Assembly (NCBI GenBank): GCA_002914845.1
Contig: JXTC01000356.1
Span: 4,626-68,625 of the forward strand
Reading direction: 5' to 3'
Length of the DNA: 64,000 nt
Source of the DNA: Trema orientale
Lineage: Eukaryota > Streptophyta > Magnoliopsida > Rosales > Cannabaceae
Shown here in pieces: positions 35,381 to 48,344 of the stretch. Each line of letters starts with the position of its first letter. The stretch's first letter is position 1. The notes below the pieces were generated by a model, which ran no database searches, was not told the origin of the DNA, and was given only the letters and a program-made list of their open reading frames with translations. The translations under genes were made by a program, and so were the position numbers.

Positions 35381-36687
35381 TTTTGGCCCTTTGGTGACTT
35401 CGGCTCTGAATGGCACAAGATTGAGAGAATTGATTCATGCTGTTCAAAAGTTAAAACAAATCATCAACACATGTGACATGTAGACTAAAGATCTAAACCA
35501 TAATTCCAAATTCAAACAAAATATGTTATGGTGACAATAGTCAAGCTCTAATTATATGTCATATGTTGGGTAAAGGTAAACTTTATAATTCTGTGACACG
35601 AAACCTCAATGTTACATTTCCATTTATGCATCTATAGTGCACATGAATTAATCACCACCCCATTTTTTTAAAATGGTTTGATCGAGTGACCAGTTTAGTG
35701 GGCATTAATCAATTTATGAGTAGCAATCACTTTCCTCTGGCTAATAATAGACCCATTACTCGCCAATTCTCCCAATTATAATTAGGCATCCATTATCCAC
35801 CTCGGCTTCCAATGTGCTGGATGAATCTTTTATTTATTTTACATATCAATGTTATAATTTTCTAAGGAGAAGCCTTTGTTCATTTATCTAGTGTATGAGT
35901 TGTCTTATGGAAGCTCTTCCTTTTTTTATTTATTATATTTTTTATCAAAATAAATAAGGGAGGCTTAAGTGATAAGATAGAGATGCTCCTGGTCCTGGTC
36001 ATGGTAGAGTCACTCACTCACCGCCAAAGGGAATCCCATCGTTGCCCCATGGACTCATGCACACTAAAATAAAGTCAAACACAAGGCCCATTGATCATTT
36101 GTTGGATGGGAATAGGATATGGATGAGGACGTTAGCTCTACAATTTTATTTCTTTCTTTTTATGAAAATTTTTTATTAAAACACTCATACATATAACCTA
36201 TTTCTGTCAAAATTGTAGCAAGACTAAAAATAATTATAGGGACTTACATGATTTTTTTCCCCCCTTGTAACTCCTTGGACTTTTATAAGTACTTAAAAGA
36301 TCAATTATTTATTTCAAAAAAAAAAGATCAATTATGTTATTCTTTTTTCTTAAAACGATTAATGGCTATTTTAATAGAAATACCTTGTTATTAAGTGAAA
36401 ATTTTAGTGGTCAAAAATAAAAATTTTTGTGAAATTTAACTAGGGTAAAGGATATCTGCCTCATCTTTTTATTTTACGAGGTGTTACTATAATTACTTAT
36501 TGTCTAGTATATGCTTTTGTAGTTTAACAGAAATGAAGAGTGTTTCTTTTCTCTCTTCTTTTTTTTTTTTTTCTTTTGTGAAAATGTGACTAAACAAATT
36601 ATGTGAAATGAATAAGTCCAACAAGAAATTGTTCCTAGTGGATATTGGAATCTTAATCATTAAATAAAAAAAAAGTAAATAAATGAA

Positions 36688-36693
36688 TATAAA
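36688..36693 (+). promoter_or_regulatory. Candidate TATA box of the 43-aa gene
   Basis: TATAAA, followed by a GGGG step, lies 126 bases upstream of the ATG at 36814. This would put the start of transcription near 36720 and give a leader of about 90 bases. Confidence 0.5.
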
Positions 36694-36813
36694 GGGGCAA
36701 AGCCATTAGCCTATAAGCTTCAAAAAAAAAAAAAGGAAACAGAGAGAGCCTGCCCCTGTTCGCTCTGTTCTTAGTTTCTCTTTATTCTATTTTTGACCCT
36801 TTTGAAGGAGAAG

Positions 36814-37349
36814 ATGGTGGAGCTATTCTTGCTAGGGTGCACGGGGATTGTGGTGTTCCTTCACGGAGCCAATTTTTTCTTCCACGCTCTGACCCAACAC
36901 CTTACCATTCGATCTCTCAGGTATTCTCATCCCTTCTACACTCAAAAATCTTTTTCTTAATCAAATCCTATACTTTTACATGTTCCTTTAGGAAAATAAA
37001 ACAAAAGAAATATTGGGTTCAGTTTGATGACAAGTAGGCTAATACAGTTTCTGCTTTTATATATGGATCCTTCTAATGAACCAATCACTTTGCTTATTAG
37101 AATTTTGCTTCATGTTTTTTTTTTTTTTTTTAAATAATGGTTAAGATTAGAGAGAGAAAAAGAGGGGTATTTTGCGTTACATTAATTGGATTTTATTTTA
37201 TATAATCCACTCAAGAACAAGTTTTGTTCCCAGAAAAAAAAAAAAAAGTATATATATGTATGTATGTGTATTTTATTAAGTTGTCTACTTTTAAACTTTA
37301 TTATGTGACTTGTTTTGGTTTCAGTTTTCTGGGATTTGTTGGGTGGTAG
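36814..37349 (+). CDS. 43-residue membrane microprotein, two exons, function unknown
   Basis: Exon 1 (36814-36920, 107 nt) starts at an ATG after a purine-rich leader and encodes MVELFLLGCTGIVVFLHGAN, then FFFHALTQHLTIRSL. It ends at CTCAG|GTATTC. Exon 2 (37325-37349) follows GGTTTCAG and adds SFLGFVGW before TAG. The total is 132 nt with matching phases (2+1). The product is almost entirely hydrophobic, with one probable membrane helix at about residues 4-26, a short polar loop, and a hydrophobic C-terminus ending in tryptophan. A tidy intron, a good leader, a TATA box and a downstream UTR support a real gene despite its size. I recall similar very short conserved plant proteins but know no function. 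The membrane location is inferred. Frames read through the intron at 36837-37037 are artefacts. Confidence 0.72.
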
Positions 37350-38059
37350 AGACTAGAGAGAGAGATGATTGCTTGTCCACGCTAAGAAAGGTGATGGTGG
37401 CGTGTACCTGCGGCCACCACGACGACGACGACTTTGTGAATATTTTTTTATATTAATTATTAGTTTTATTTATTTCTAATACTTCGAGCAAGCTTATTAT
37501 TGTATATGAAGCCGAATAAAACCCAAAATAAATGGGAAAGGCTTTGGCGAATTTTGAGCTTATCCATCTAGTAACTTAATTTAGCTTCTAATGCTTTATA
37601 TAACTTGTTAGTCTTCTTTAATTTGTTTCACAGCCTACTTTCATTGCGAACATGCATTTGTCTTTAATATTTGTGCTTTTTATTTTTTTTTTTAAAAATT
37701 AATAATAATTATTATTATAATTATAATGGAAGCATTGAACCTCCAACAAAATTTGTTTTTGATTTTACTTCCAATTAACTCCATTTTTGCAACTATGTCG
37801 GTGGCTGCATGTTACATCTAACCTAAATTGAAATGGTAGGTGTACCTTACCCTATGAATGGCCTTTTTCTTCTTTTGGGTTGGTTGTTTTGTTTATATAC
37901 TTATGTGTGTGTGTGTGTTTGTGTGTGTATATATATATATATATATTCCAACATTTCAAAAATGTATGTTTCCAGAATATCACATGACATGACATGTTTC
38001 ACAAAACGATCACACTTTTCACACCCAAAACAGAAGAGTAAGAGAATTGGTTTAGGAAA

Positions 38060-38099
<40 letters not shown>

Positions 38100-39906
38100 T
38101 ATAGTTTAGAGATGTGCCAAGGCACGTAATTGGTTTAGTGAGTATAATATCCACTTACTTATTCATTACTGATACAATGTAGGAAGCAATAAAAAAACAC
38201 TGTTGCTGGGTGCAAGACCTACATCAATAGCTCATGCATGTTTGGTACACCTTTAGTTATGTTTTGATCCAGCCCTTTGATATCCTCTGCATGTACGAGG
38301 AGTTTATCTTGTTAGAGTAAATACCAGTATTTATTCTAGTGATAAATCATAAAAGTACGCTTGGTTAAAATTAGCAAATATAAATCTGTATCCGGCTATT
38401 CTAGTCATCTTGATCTTTACTTTCTTTCTATAAGGAAGTCCAAAAAAAAAAAATCAAATCTTTGAGTAAACCAAGTCTTGAAGCACTTTGATGACTGTCC
38501 GTATTGATTTTTAGAGATGTAATCTACAAATTGTGTAAAACTTTGATTTAGTTTATCATAGTGAAGAGGTTTATCTCGTCCTTAACGAAAGAGTATTAGT
38601 CTTGAAAATGGTAAGAGCTTCTCGAAAGGAAGAAGATGAGTACAAGTATTAGTGAGCGGGTTTTGAGAAGTATGTTTGCTTGGCTTAGGAGAGCATCTTA
38701 TTGAGTGGATAAGAGAAAGAAGTAAACCTAATTTAAATAAAGTGAAAATTACTATTTTATCTGAAAAAAAAAGTTATAATACATAGAACTTGTAATGATT
38801 ATGACTGTAATTATGCGAGTGAATCTTTTTTTAATTCTCTTCTACTTTGAACCAAACAATATTAGAAAAAAAAATCATTACATTTGTATTTCATTTACGC
38901 ACCTAGCTATACGTACACCACTCCTTCCTAATTTTTTCTCCTACGAAACATGGCCTAAATCAAGACACTTAAAATGAAGATTTCGCATTACTATTACTTT
39001 TTCTCGTCATGCAGTTCCCTATGTGAGGATGGTTAATTTTGCGGAAAACATGGTGCTGAACTTCAGTTATATGATTCATAAAAGTATGATTGGAAATTGT
39101 TTAGTCCCAATAATTAGTGTTGCCTATTTCAAAAAAAAAACAAAAATATGTGTATTGGCCCAGAGGAGCTTCAAATTTAATGTCCAATATTTAGACTAAC
39201 TAGATCTACAAATTGATGAACAAATATTTTGTCCATGTCATTGTCTAATGATCACTCTCAGATTATTATTTTCTGCACGCATTTACGATTTATGCAGCAA
39301 CAATTAAAAGAAAGAAAATCCCATCCCATCAACTTAAGTTTATGATTCCCAATTATGAGTTAGCTCTACAATCATAATCCACTTTATTTATTTTTTCTGT
39401 TATACGATGTCTAACTACGTTGGAATGACATAATTATGGCCCTTCATACGCCATGATCTGATAGTCGTTCATAGCATTTTGCCACCAAATTTGATTAACA
39501 AGTCGTTTAGCATTTTGTTTATAAAAAAGTACTGCTTTGCTAGTTTGTAAAGAGAATATATAAGTTCCTATAATTAATATAGACTGCCTCCTTTTGCTCC
39601 CAAAGATACTACATACTTTCAAATAATAAAAATACAATAAACTGTGAATAATTTGCTTGAACCCCCTTTGAAAGAGCGTTCTCTTGAAATAATATTTTTC
39701 AGTTTAAAAATAAATAAATAAATTTGTGGTGGCAAGTTAGAGTTAATGAGAGGGGGGGGGGAAATCTGTATATATCACATACATATATATATATATATAG
39801 AATGCCAGGTCATCCTGTCCGAATCTAAAACTTTGTGTTGAACGGCTAGGATCATCCTTAAACTATGCCAGGGAGCGAATCCTAGACCCAGAGTGAGAGT
39901 CAGTCC
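37350..39906. other. Intergenic region between the microprotein and PPR genes
   Basis: It contains the microprotein 3' UTR (with a GACGAC run near 37421-37432), GT and TA microsatellites at 37904-37948 and 38069-38096, and a short TA run near 39785-39800. No further gene is supported. Confidence 0.5.
38069..38096. repeat. TA dinucleotide microsatellite
   Basis: A TA run of about 28 bases after a poly-A tract. Confidence 0.95.
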
Positions 39907-42729
39907 ATGAAGCGTCTCAAGTTGCATTCCCTCCAAGACCCTCTTCTCCAACGACTTTACCTACCTTTTAAACCTCTTACTCTCTCAACCCATTTTGCTT
40001 TTCCCGCTAAACTTATCCAAACCTCGACTACACTCAGCAGAGATCCACACACTTCCTCTTTGCTAAGCTTAATCCAAAACGGTAGACCCACCTCCATTTT
40101 TTACTCTAGGATACTGTCACAATGCACTGCTTCCAAGACTGTGGGAGAAGGCATGGAGATCCATGCCCACATGATCAGATTTGGGTTCTCCGGAGACCCA
40201 AATCTGAGGACCCATTTGGTTAACTTCTACTCCAAGTGTCGGTGTTTCGGGTATGCCCGGAAACTGCTTGATGAAAGTACGGAACCAGATTTGGTTTCTT
40301 GGTCTGCTTTGATATCTGGGTATGTCCAAAATAAGCTTGGTGTAGAAGCCCTTTTGGCATTTCATGATATGCACTTGTTAGGCGTTAAGTCTAATGAGTT
40401 CACCTTTCCTAGTGTTCTTAAGGCGTGTTCCATTACGAAGGATTTAAACTTGGGGAAACAGGTTCATGGGATTGCAGTGGTCACAGGGTTTGAATCAGAT
40501 GTGTTTGTGGCAAATACTTTGGTTGTTATGTACGCTAAATGTGGGGATTTCGGGGATTCGAGTAGACTTTTTGATGAGATTCCGCAACGAGATGTAGTTT
40601 CATGGAATGCTCTGTTTTCTTGTTATGTGCAGAGTAATTTTTGTCGAGAGGCGGTGGAGTTGTTCATGGAAATGATTATGAGTGGAATAAGACCAAACGA
40701 GTTCACTCTTTCCACAATAATAAATGCTTGTGCAGGTCTTGTGGATGGTTTTCAAGGAAAGAAAATTCACGGGTTTTTTATAAAGCTTGGTTATGAGTCA
40801 GATCCATTCTCCGCAAATGCACTAGTTGACATGTATGCAAAAGTAGGAGGTCTTGAAGAAGCGATTTCCGCTTTTAAGGAAATCGCACAACCTGATATAG
40901 TATCCTGGAATGCAATCATAGCTGGTTGTGTTCATCATGAGGAATATAAGTGGGCTTTAAAATTGATCATGGACATGAAAAGATCAGGAGTCTGTCCAAA
41001 TATGTTTACATTTTCGAGTGCTCTTAAAGCTTGTGCTGGATTGGGGCTGAAGGAATTGGGTAGGCAGTTGCATTCTAGCTTGATAAAGATTGATGCAAAA
41101 TCAGATTTGTTTGTGGATGTTGGACTGATTGATATGTATTCAAAATGTGAGTTGATGAAAGATGCAAAGACGGTTCTTTCCATGATGCCAAAGAAGAATT
41201 TGATTGCTTGGAATGCCATAATCTCTGGACATTCACAGAATGGAGAAGACATAGAAGCTGTATTGCTTTTTGCTGATGTTTACAAGGAGGGAATTGGTTT
41301 CAACCGTAATACTTTATCTACAGTCCTGAAATCAACAGCTAGCTTGCACGCTATCAAGGTTTGTGAACAAGTTCATGCAATTTCCATGAAGTCTGGTTTG
41401 CAATCTGACATGTACGTCATAAACAGCCTTCTTGATACATATTCAAAATGTAGCCAAGTAAAAGATGCAGCAAAAATTTTCGAAGAATCCCCAGTTGGAG
41501 ATTTAGTGGCTTTCACCTCCATGATTACAGCTTATGCCCAATATGGTGAAGGTGAAGAAGCTTTAAAGCTTTATTTGAAAATGCAAGACAAGGGGATCAC
41601 ACCTGATCCTTTTGTTTGCAGTTCTCTTCTGAATGCTTGTGCAAATTTATCAGCATATGAACAAGGGAAACAGATCCATGTTCACATTCTAAAGTTTGGG
41701 TTCATGTCTGATGTATTTGCCGGGAATTCTCTAGTTAACATGTATGCAAAATGTGGAAGCATAGATGACGCAGATTGTTCTTTCTCAGAGATAGCAGAGA
41801 GAGGAATAGTCTCATGGTCTGCAATGATAGGAGGACTAGCTCAACATGGGCATGGGGAACAGGCCCTAAAAATGTTCAATAAGATGCTGAAAGAGGGTGT
41901 TCATCCCAATCACATAACTTTAGTCAGTGTTCTTTGTGCATGCAATCATGCGGGTTTAGTAACTGAAGCCAGAAAATATTTTGAATCAATGAAAGAGTCA
42001 TTTGGTATTGAACCAACGCAAGAGCATTATGCTTGCATGATTGATCTCCTTGGCCGAGCAGGGAAGTTAGACGAGGCAATGGAGCTCGTGGATACAATGC
42101 CGTTTCAAGCAAATGGATCAGTGTGGGGAGCGCTTCTAGGTGCTGCAAGAATTCATAAAAATGTTGAGCTCGGTCAACGTGCTGCTAAAATGCTCTTAGC
42201 TCTTGAGCCTGAGAAGTCCGGTACCCTTGTTCTTCTTGCTAACATTTACGCATCGGCCAGCCAGTGGGAAAATGTGGCAAACGTGAGAAGACTTATGAAA
42301 TACAACAAGGTGAAGAAGGAACCTGGAATCAGTTGGCTTGAGGTCAAAGACAAAGTACATACCTTTATAGTAGGAGATAGAAGCCATTCAAGAAGCAAGG
42401 AGATATACACAAAGCTTGATGAGCTGAGTGACCTCATGAGTAAAGCTGGCTATGTTCCTATGGTGGAGATTGACCTCCATGATGTGGAAAGAAGTGAAAA
42501 AGAGAAGCTTCTATTGCACCACAGTGAGAAGCTTGCTGTTGCCTTTGCGTTGATTGCCACTCCACCAGGTGCTCCCATTAGGGTGAAGAAGAACCTAAGG
42601 GTCTGCGTGGATTGCCATACTGCATTCAAGTTCATTTGTAAAATTGTTTCGAGGGAGATAATTGTGAGAGACGTCAACAGATTCCACCATTTTAAAGATG
42701 GCTCATGTTCTTGTGGAGATTACTGGTGA
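39907..42729 (+). CDS. DYW-class pentatricopeptide repeat protein, 940 aa, probable organelle RNA editing factor
   Basis: A single intronless frame, as usual for PLS-class PPR genes. The N-terminus (about 1-60) is basic and serine/threonine-rich, fitting an organelle transit peptide. PLS-type PPR motifs run from about residue 100 to 760, with the recurrent phrases DLVSWSALISGYVQN, NEFTFPSVLKACS and ALVDMYAKVGGLEEA. The E/E+ region follows, then PGISWLEVKDKVHTF and the DYW domain, which ends in the exact triplet DYW. The deaminase-like zinc and catalytic residues are intact: HSE at 872-874 and CVDC at 900-903. Known role of the class: site-specific C-to-U editing of mitochondrial or plastid transcripts. 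The target site and organelle cannot be read from this window. It is convergent with the MACPF gene 604 bp downstream. Confidence 0.96.
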   Translation: MKRLKLHSLQDPLLQRLYLPFKPLTLSTHFAFPAKLIQTSTTLSRDPHTSSLLSLIQNGRPTSIFYSRILSQCTASKTVGEGMEIHAHMIRFGFSGDPNLRTHLVNFYSKCRCFGYARKLLDESTEPDLVSWSALISGYVQNKLGVEALLAFHDMHLLGVKSNEFTFPSVLKACSITKDLNLGKQVHGIAVVTGFESDVFVANTLVVMYAKCGDFGDSSRLFDEIPQRDVVSWNALFSCYVQSNFCREAVELFMEMIMSGIRPNEFTLSTIINACAGLVDGFQGKKIHGFFIKLGYESDPFSANALVDMYAKVGGLEEAISAFKEIAQPDIVSWNAIIAGCVHHEEYKWALKLIMDMKRSGVCPNMFTFSSALKACAGLGLKELGRQLHSSLIKIDAKSDLFVDVGLIDMYSKCELMKDAKTVLSMMPKKNLIAWNAIISGHSQNGEDIEAVLLFADVYKEGIGFNRNTLSTVLKSTASLHAIKVCEQVHAISMKSGLQSDMYVINSLLDTYSKCSQVKDAAKIFEESPVGDLVAFTSMITAYAQYGEGEEALKLYLKMQDKGITPDPFVCSSLLNACANLSAYEQGKQIHVHILKFGFMSDVFAGNSLVNMYAKCGSIDDADCSFSEIAERGIVSWSAMIGGLAQHGHGEQALKMFNKMLKEGVHPNHITLVSVLCACNHAGLVTEARKYFESMKESFGIEPTQEHYACMIDLLGRAGKLDEAMELVDTMPFQANGSVWGALLGAARIHKNVELGQRAAKMLLALEPEKSGTLVLLANIYASASQWENVANVRRLMKYNKVKKEPGISWLEVKDKVHTFIVGDRSHSRSKEIYTKLDELSDLMSKAGYVPMVEIDLHDVERSEKEKLLLHHSEKLAVAFALIATPPGAPIRVKKNLRVCVDCHTAFKFICKIVSREIIVRDVNRFHHFKDGSCSCGDYW

Positions 42730-43333
42730 TTACAGTAGAGAGGTGAATTCTTGCTTTCAGGTGGTAAACCGTAAACGCTATCTTGTAAAAGCCTATTCAT
42801 TTTATGGCAAATAGGGGCATTTAATGGCCTATTGACAACCTATACTTTCTCCCTAGCACTAAAACCAAATTTTGTACTTCATTTGAGGTGAAAGTTAAAC
42901 TGAACGAAATAAATGAAGAGCAAATTATTCTTTCAAATAACGATTCTCTTCCTGGTTTTTTTATTTGTTCTTTCTTCTTGAGCTCAATGCTCTCGTGCCA
43001 TATTCAACGCTATTTTAGTTTAACTAGGAAAGCACATCAGCTAGAATATAAGGAACAACTTGCAGTAGCTAGTAGGAGTTCTCCTACTGTGAACTTATAT
43101 TTTGAGTCCACTCAATGAAATGTTACCAGCCAATGTTCTCAGTGGTTCCAGTTCCACTCTACAATGCCTCTTAGTCTCACCTTAAATATTTAGTTATTTT
43201 CCACAAAACAATCAAGATTGCCATATTACAGCGGCTTCGAACCAATTTATCTCTTTAAACAAATTTAAATAGGTAATATACATGACAAAATTTACAGGAA
43301 CAATATAACCTGCTTTTGTTCCCCGTGTGGTTT
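42730..43333. other. Convergent 3' region between the PPR and MACPF genes
   Basis: Both genes end into this interval, so it probably holds two 3' UTRs. The 76-codon frame at 42888-43118 lacks recognisable features and is likely noncoding. Confidence 0.55.
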
Positions 43334-46300
43334 TTACATAAACAACATAGAGTCCTCTGACATAATGGTCAATAATGAGTATTTCACTTTGATTGAAATT
43401 CTACCACCCTCAACGCAGAGCTTTGCTCCGGTGACCACCCAATATCCAGGAGAGTCTTCTGGACCTCTCACCATTTCCTTAGTATCTATAAAGCTTGCCA
43501 TTTTTGGGGCCTTTGCAGGTAGAGGAGGACCATCAGGATAGACAGCTGAATTCAAATCCACTTTTGGTGGCTTCACAGGTGGATTTAGTCCAGAACTAAA
43601 CCTTGTGCTAATCAACACCGACAGAAATCCTGATTTTCGAGATGAGTTTGCAGGTCCTTCCCATTCTGATCTACGGATCTTGGCAGATGCCACTGATGAA
43701 AATCCAAGCCTCAGGAACAAGACTTTCCTCATTCCAATAACTTTAACTTCAAACCAAGCCTTTGTCACGATGGAAGCAGATTCATCAATACAGGCACCAT
43801 TATACTGAACTGGGACAGTGCAAACATGTGAAAATATGCTCCACTTAACAGGTTCGAAGTATCCCCGTTCTATGGGCTCTTCAATGGGCTCGTAACCATG
43901 ATCATCTGAGATTTGGAGGTTCTCGGGAAGCGTAGAGAGATGCTGGAGATGGACTGCTAGATGGTCACTTTTCTTACCTTCCAGGTATAAACGGAGCCCT
44001 GTGACTGGTCGGCCTCCTGAGTCAACCTGAAAGTTCATCAAATTTGAAACGAGGATGTAATTAGGAATTCAATGGATTGCTATACTCACAATATATTTGA
44101 GTACATAGAAACACGTCAATTTTCTAGAGTAAATTACTAGTTTAAAATGAAAAGCCTCCTATATAGCTCAGAATCCAAAAGAGAGACAACTGAGAATTGG
44201 AAGCTGTATGTTTTTTCCACCCAGTTAGATGGACCAATTTATTACTAAATTTGTCAAATTATGAAAGGAATTCCAACTGAATTAGACATAGAGTTATTGG
44301 CTACATTCAAATTGACAGAAGCAGCAAAGTTGGTTTCTTAATTACCTATCTGAATTCCACTATATTAACAAGAAAATGAATTTTTCAATGAATCATAACT
44401 GCAGAATTTCAACTTTAGTGCAATTTTAGAAGAAGAATTATCAAGTAAATCCCTGAATGTAATTACTCAAATGCAGAATCACCTGATTATAAAATTTGTC
44501 TTCAAGTACTCAATAAGGAAAATTCAACTAGTCTTTCTAAATAAAAATAAAAAATTCATCAAGAACTCTACAAGAAAACTGCGACCATTCTTTCTTAAAA
44601 GGAATTGTCATTCTGCTGTGCTGAATTGTGATATATTACCTTCATAGTGTTAACATAAAGCTTAGGGCCCATAAAAGTGAACTGAAGCGATGGGGATGCG
44701 TGTTTTCTGTGCCTCAGAGTGAGAGGCAAATCGCCATACACCGGAGCCCATTGGCGTGGTAACTGAAATTCCAAGAATTGATGCAGTTCCTCTATAGGTG
44801 GTTTATCTGCATTATTTATCAAGACACACAGATGAATATACTAACTCTATACTATGAAATCATGCACAGAATATGCACATTTAACTCGCTTCCTAAATTC
44901 AAGAGATTAGGACATACCACTGGTGAAACATACTCATGTACAAGCAGCAAGTTAATTGATAGCATGTACACTAGGCCTATAATATGCTACAAAGAAAATA
45001 ACGATGATAAAATAAGAAACACATTTGCATGGTCATAGGCTCTGCGTAGCATGAAGAAGTACCATTGAGAGTCGAGTACTGGGAAATAAAACACAAATAT
45101 GCTTTGGGTTGATCCAGCAGGAAAATTGACGCTCAAAAGACATATTACATGTCTTTTGTTTTGTTTTTGAAATCTTACAATGAAAAAAGAAAGGCAGTAT
45201 TTACTTAGGTGTGTAGCAATAAAGAGCCGAGCAGAAAGTTAAAGACTTCATACTCACATCTAAGGTATAGGTTCACCGCATGGCTTAGAAATCCATATCC
45301 TGGAACTCCACCTAAGAGTGAAGTTATTGGCACCAAAGACATTGATACAACATTAGGTGACTGTGATACAGTTGAAAGCCATGAATTATGACTTTGACCA
45401 ATTTCAATGCCTCCCCTTCGGACACAAATGCTCATTATGTCCTGTGTAAATTTGAGAAATATAAGTCTTAATCCATTTTAAATATACTGCATTTACATCA
45501 GGTGCAGCCACTAAAACATTACAGAGGGCTAGTCCAAAGGGCTTACATCTTTTATTGAGTGAGTAATGACAGGCGGCCTAATTGAGGCAGCAAATGCATT
45601 GTAGTGATCCAACGACATAGAGTGCTCTTCCTAAAATGATGAATACAAACGTTTAGATTTAACAGGAGTTACCTCATCATTCCCAAAATTTTCCCCTGTC
45701 GTAAAAAGATGTCTAGTTCCAGATGTAACAGGAATCCATAAGAGTTTATAACAGGTAAATTAACAACAATGCAAAGATTTACCTGACTTTTGTCTAAATT
45801 GATTATCTCTGTCTAATGCCCATTCTTTGATAAATAAGAATCTTTATTCAGGGGAAAAGAATGGCAACATTTTTAACATGATTATATGCAAAATTTGAAT
45901 TTCTGTTCCTGATACCCCAAGATTGAGGTAATGTAGGAAAATAGCATAAAGAACTTTAGTGCTGACATTATAAGAATTAACAGAAAAAGTGGAAGCCTCC
46001 AAATTCAAAAGTTATTAGATTATAACTATTGATTTGTTGTCAATTTTATACTGTTTTCATTTTGTCCAATTTTTAAGAATGTAAAATATGAATTTTAGAA
46101 TTTTGTTAGGAACTAGACTTTTTTTCAGAGAAATTGGGAACAAAACTTTCAACATAGAGTCATTTGATAACTCTATCACTAAGAGGTTCTACAAATAATG
46201 TTACAACTTGAATTTGGTGAAGCTGATTTTAATTCAATTACCTTTGTTTTTCCTGATAATTCATGAGCATTTAAAGCCGAACTTCTCTTTACATTTTCAG

Positions 46301-48344
46301 AAAACCGCTCATCAGCTAATTCTTTTAACAGCTTCTGCACTTCGTTGGGCTGAAGTTGTGAATTCTGTAGCTGCTTTACATGAACTACATCCTTACCTCC
46401 CATCTTTACCCCAACAACAATATGAGTACCATATTTTTCAATGAACCTGGAAAATAATGTCGTTGAGAATTAACAATAACAAAATTACTGTAACAACTAG
46501 ACTAAGAACCTCAACTTCAAAGGTATAAAATTGATTATAATTCATAGATGTTGTCGAACATTATGACACAAGGAAATAAAAAAGACCACTAGAATAGATC
46601 TCCTCAAAGATGGAGGTTCTCCTTCTCATAACAACAACTAGTAGAATTTACACGAAATCATATCAAGTTCCATCTTCTATGAGTTCAGTAGATATATATA
46701 TACACACTACATAATTGTTATTCTTCAAAAATAAAAGAACTTCATAAGAAAAAGAGGCATGAGAATACTTTTCCTTTGTTGGAAAAAGTATTATGTTTTC
46801 ATTAACTAGTAAGGGAGCCAATTCAAAGTTTGTTCCACTTCTCATTCCTAAAGCTAAGGTGTGTGACACATTTTCCCCCAATGAAAAGTCTACTCCTATT
46901 CCATAAGGTTCTTTCTTCTCAAAACTCCATCCAGAATACTCAGTTCTTTGTTCCTCAACATTGTGGGGATTCACTAGTCTATTATGAGGTGTTTGAGCAC
47001 AAGTTTGGAACCTGTTCTCCATTTAAAGCGTTTAAACCTCATTGGTCATTTTAATAGCTTTTAACACTATTTAAACAATCCTCATCATGATTTCTAGTTC
47101 TTTTGTTAAACATATCTCAAACCTTGTCCAAAATTATAGTTAGCTCATTAGGCTTTCAGGTATTTTTCTGTCTCCCTTCCTGTCTACTCATTTTCGAGGT
47201 TTACATGGACAAACTCTCCTTGAAGCACAAGAGAAGGCATTCAATGTCAAATCTTCTAGCAGTTTACATGAACATACTCGACTTGAAGATATCAGAACAC
47301 GTCAAAAAGTCGATCTTTCAGTTTAAAACTCTTACTCAGCGAGGGCAGCAGGGTCCCATAAACTCGGAACCTCTTGTTTCACTTGCTTTGATAGCGCGAT
47401 ATTGGTCCTCTGTAGCTCGATATTGTACAGACTTATGAACCAACCATCGAAAGCAAGACTTTTAGTGTGAGCTGCATCCTTCTGCCAGCATCCCTTGAAG
47501 CCAAATACAGTATTAAACATCCCGCAAGGAATTTTCCCGGATAAAGACAACTCCTTATTGATTTGCTCTGACATCTGGAACATAACCATTTATAGAACGA
47601 ATGTTAAAAATTAATAATGATGATAATAATAATAACACATCGTGCCACACTATATCTCCATCATTTTTTCGCTTTAATTATTAGTTCCACTCTACTAATA
47701 ACAATCTCAAACAGAGCAACAGAGAGCACAGTTTTCCCAAATCCTACATTTTCACATCAACAACTAAAAGAGGTAAATGTACTTCTTTTCTACCACACAC
47801 ACATAGTGATGAAACCAAAAGGGTAGGCCTGCAATTCTGGGTTGTAATCAATGAAAGTGTAGAACACAGAGTCAACCCCCATTTTATCCAAAACTTGGCT
47901 ATGAAATTCAACACTCGTATTTTTCAAAACTTAATTNAAAAAAAAAGGAGCTAACTCACCAAATTCAAACAAAACCAGTATAAAAACAGAAATTACTTCC
48001 TGCCCAGAAAATAAATCTTTAAAAATAAAAATAAAAAAGCCTTCCACAAAAAATAATATAAAGAAAAAGACCTGATTAAAAGAGAGGACATCGGAGCGGA
48101 ATCTGGTGCGCTCGCCTTTATCACACTTGATGGAGGTGGGGACGTCGGAGACAACGACCCCACCCGGAAGCACGAGGTCCCTAACCTGGGTCGGGTCGAG
48201 TTCGATGAGTCTGGACCCGGAATGACCCGACTTGCAGGACGACAAGCGGATGTCCCTGCAGACATCGTAGCCGAACCCAATAACCGAAACGGCCTTCTCG
48301 GCGGCGGAGCGAGGAGTGAGGCCATTATTAGAGGCCATGCCCAT
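43334..48344 (-). CDS. MACPF domain-containing protein (CAD1/NSL1 family), 614 aa, seven exons
   Basis: Exons in transcript order: 48344-48072, 47574-47336, 46446-46242, 45630-45547, 45441-45258, 44806-44640 and 44026-43334. They total 1845 nt with every phase consistent. The protein starts MGMASNNGLTPRSAAEKAVS. It carries CDKGERTRFRSD (74-85), the MACPF signature YGTHIVVGV from residue 176, VPITSLLGGVPG, KPPIEELHQFLEFQLPRQWAP and the C-terminal PGYWVVTGAKLCVEGG. It extends about ten residues past the usual YSLLT end. The plant family (CAD1, NSL1 and two relatives) restrains salicylic acid-dependent cell death and defence, and acts at membranes. The FSHVCTVPV segment suggests the At1g14780-like branch, but this is from memory. 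Intron 1 holds one undetermined base. No domain is missing. Confidence 0.93.
47937..47937. other. Undetermined base (n)
   Basis: The only ambiguous base in the window sits in intron 1 of the MACPF gene, next to a poly-A run. It does not touch an exon or a splice site. Confidence 0.99.

Larger units (their letters stand above)
33706..36687. other. Intergenic region between Di19 and the 43-aa gene
   Basis: It holds the Di19 3' UTR, a diverged tandem duplication (34575-34980) and a CT microsatellite (35343-35379). Otherwise it is AT-rich DNA with no supported exon. Confidence 0.5.
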
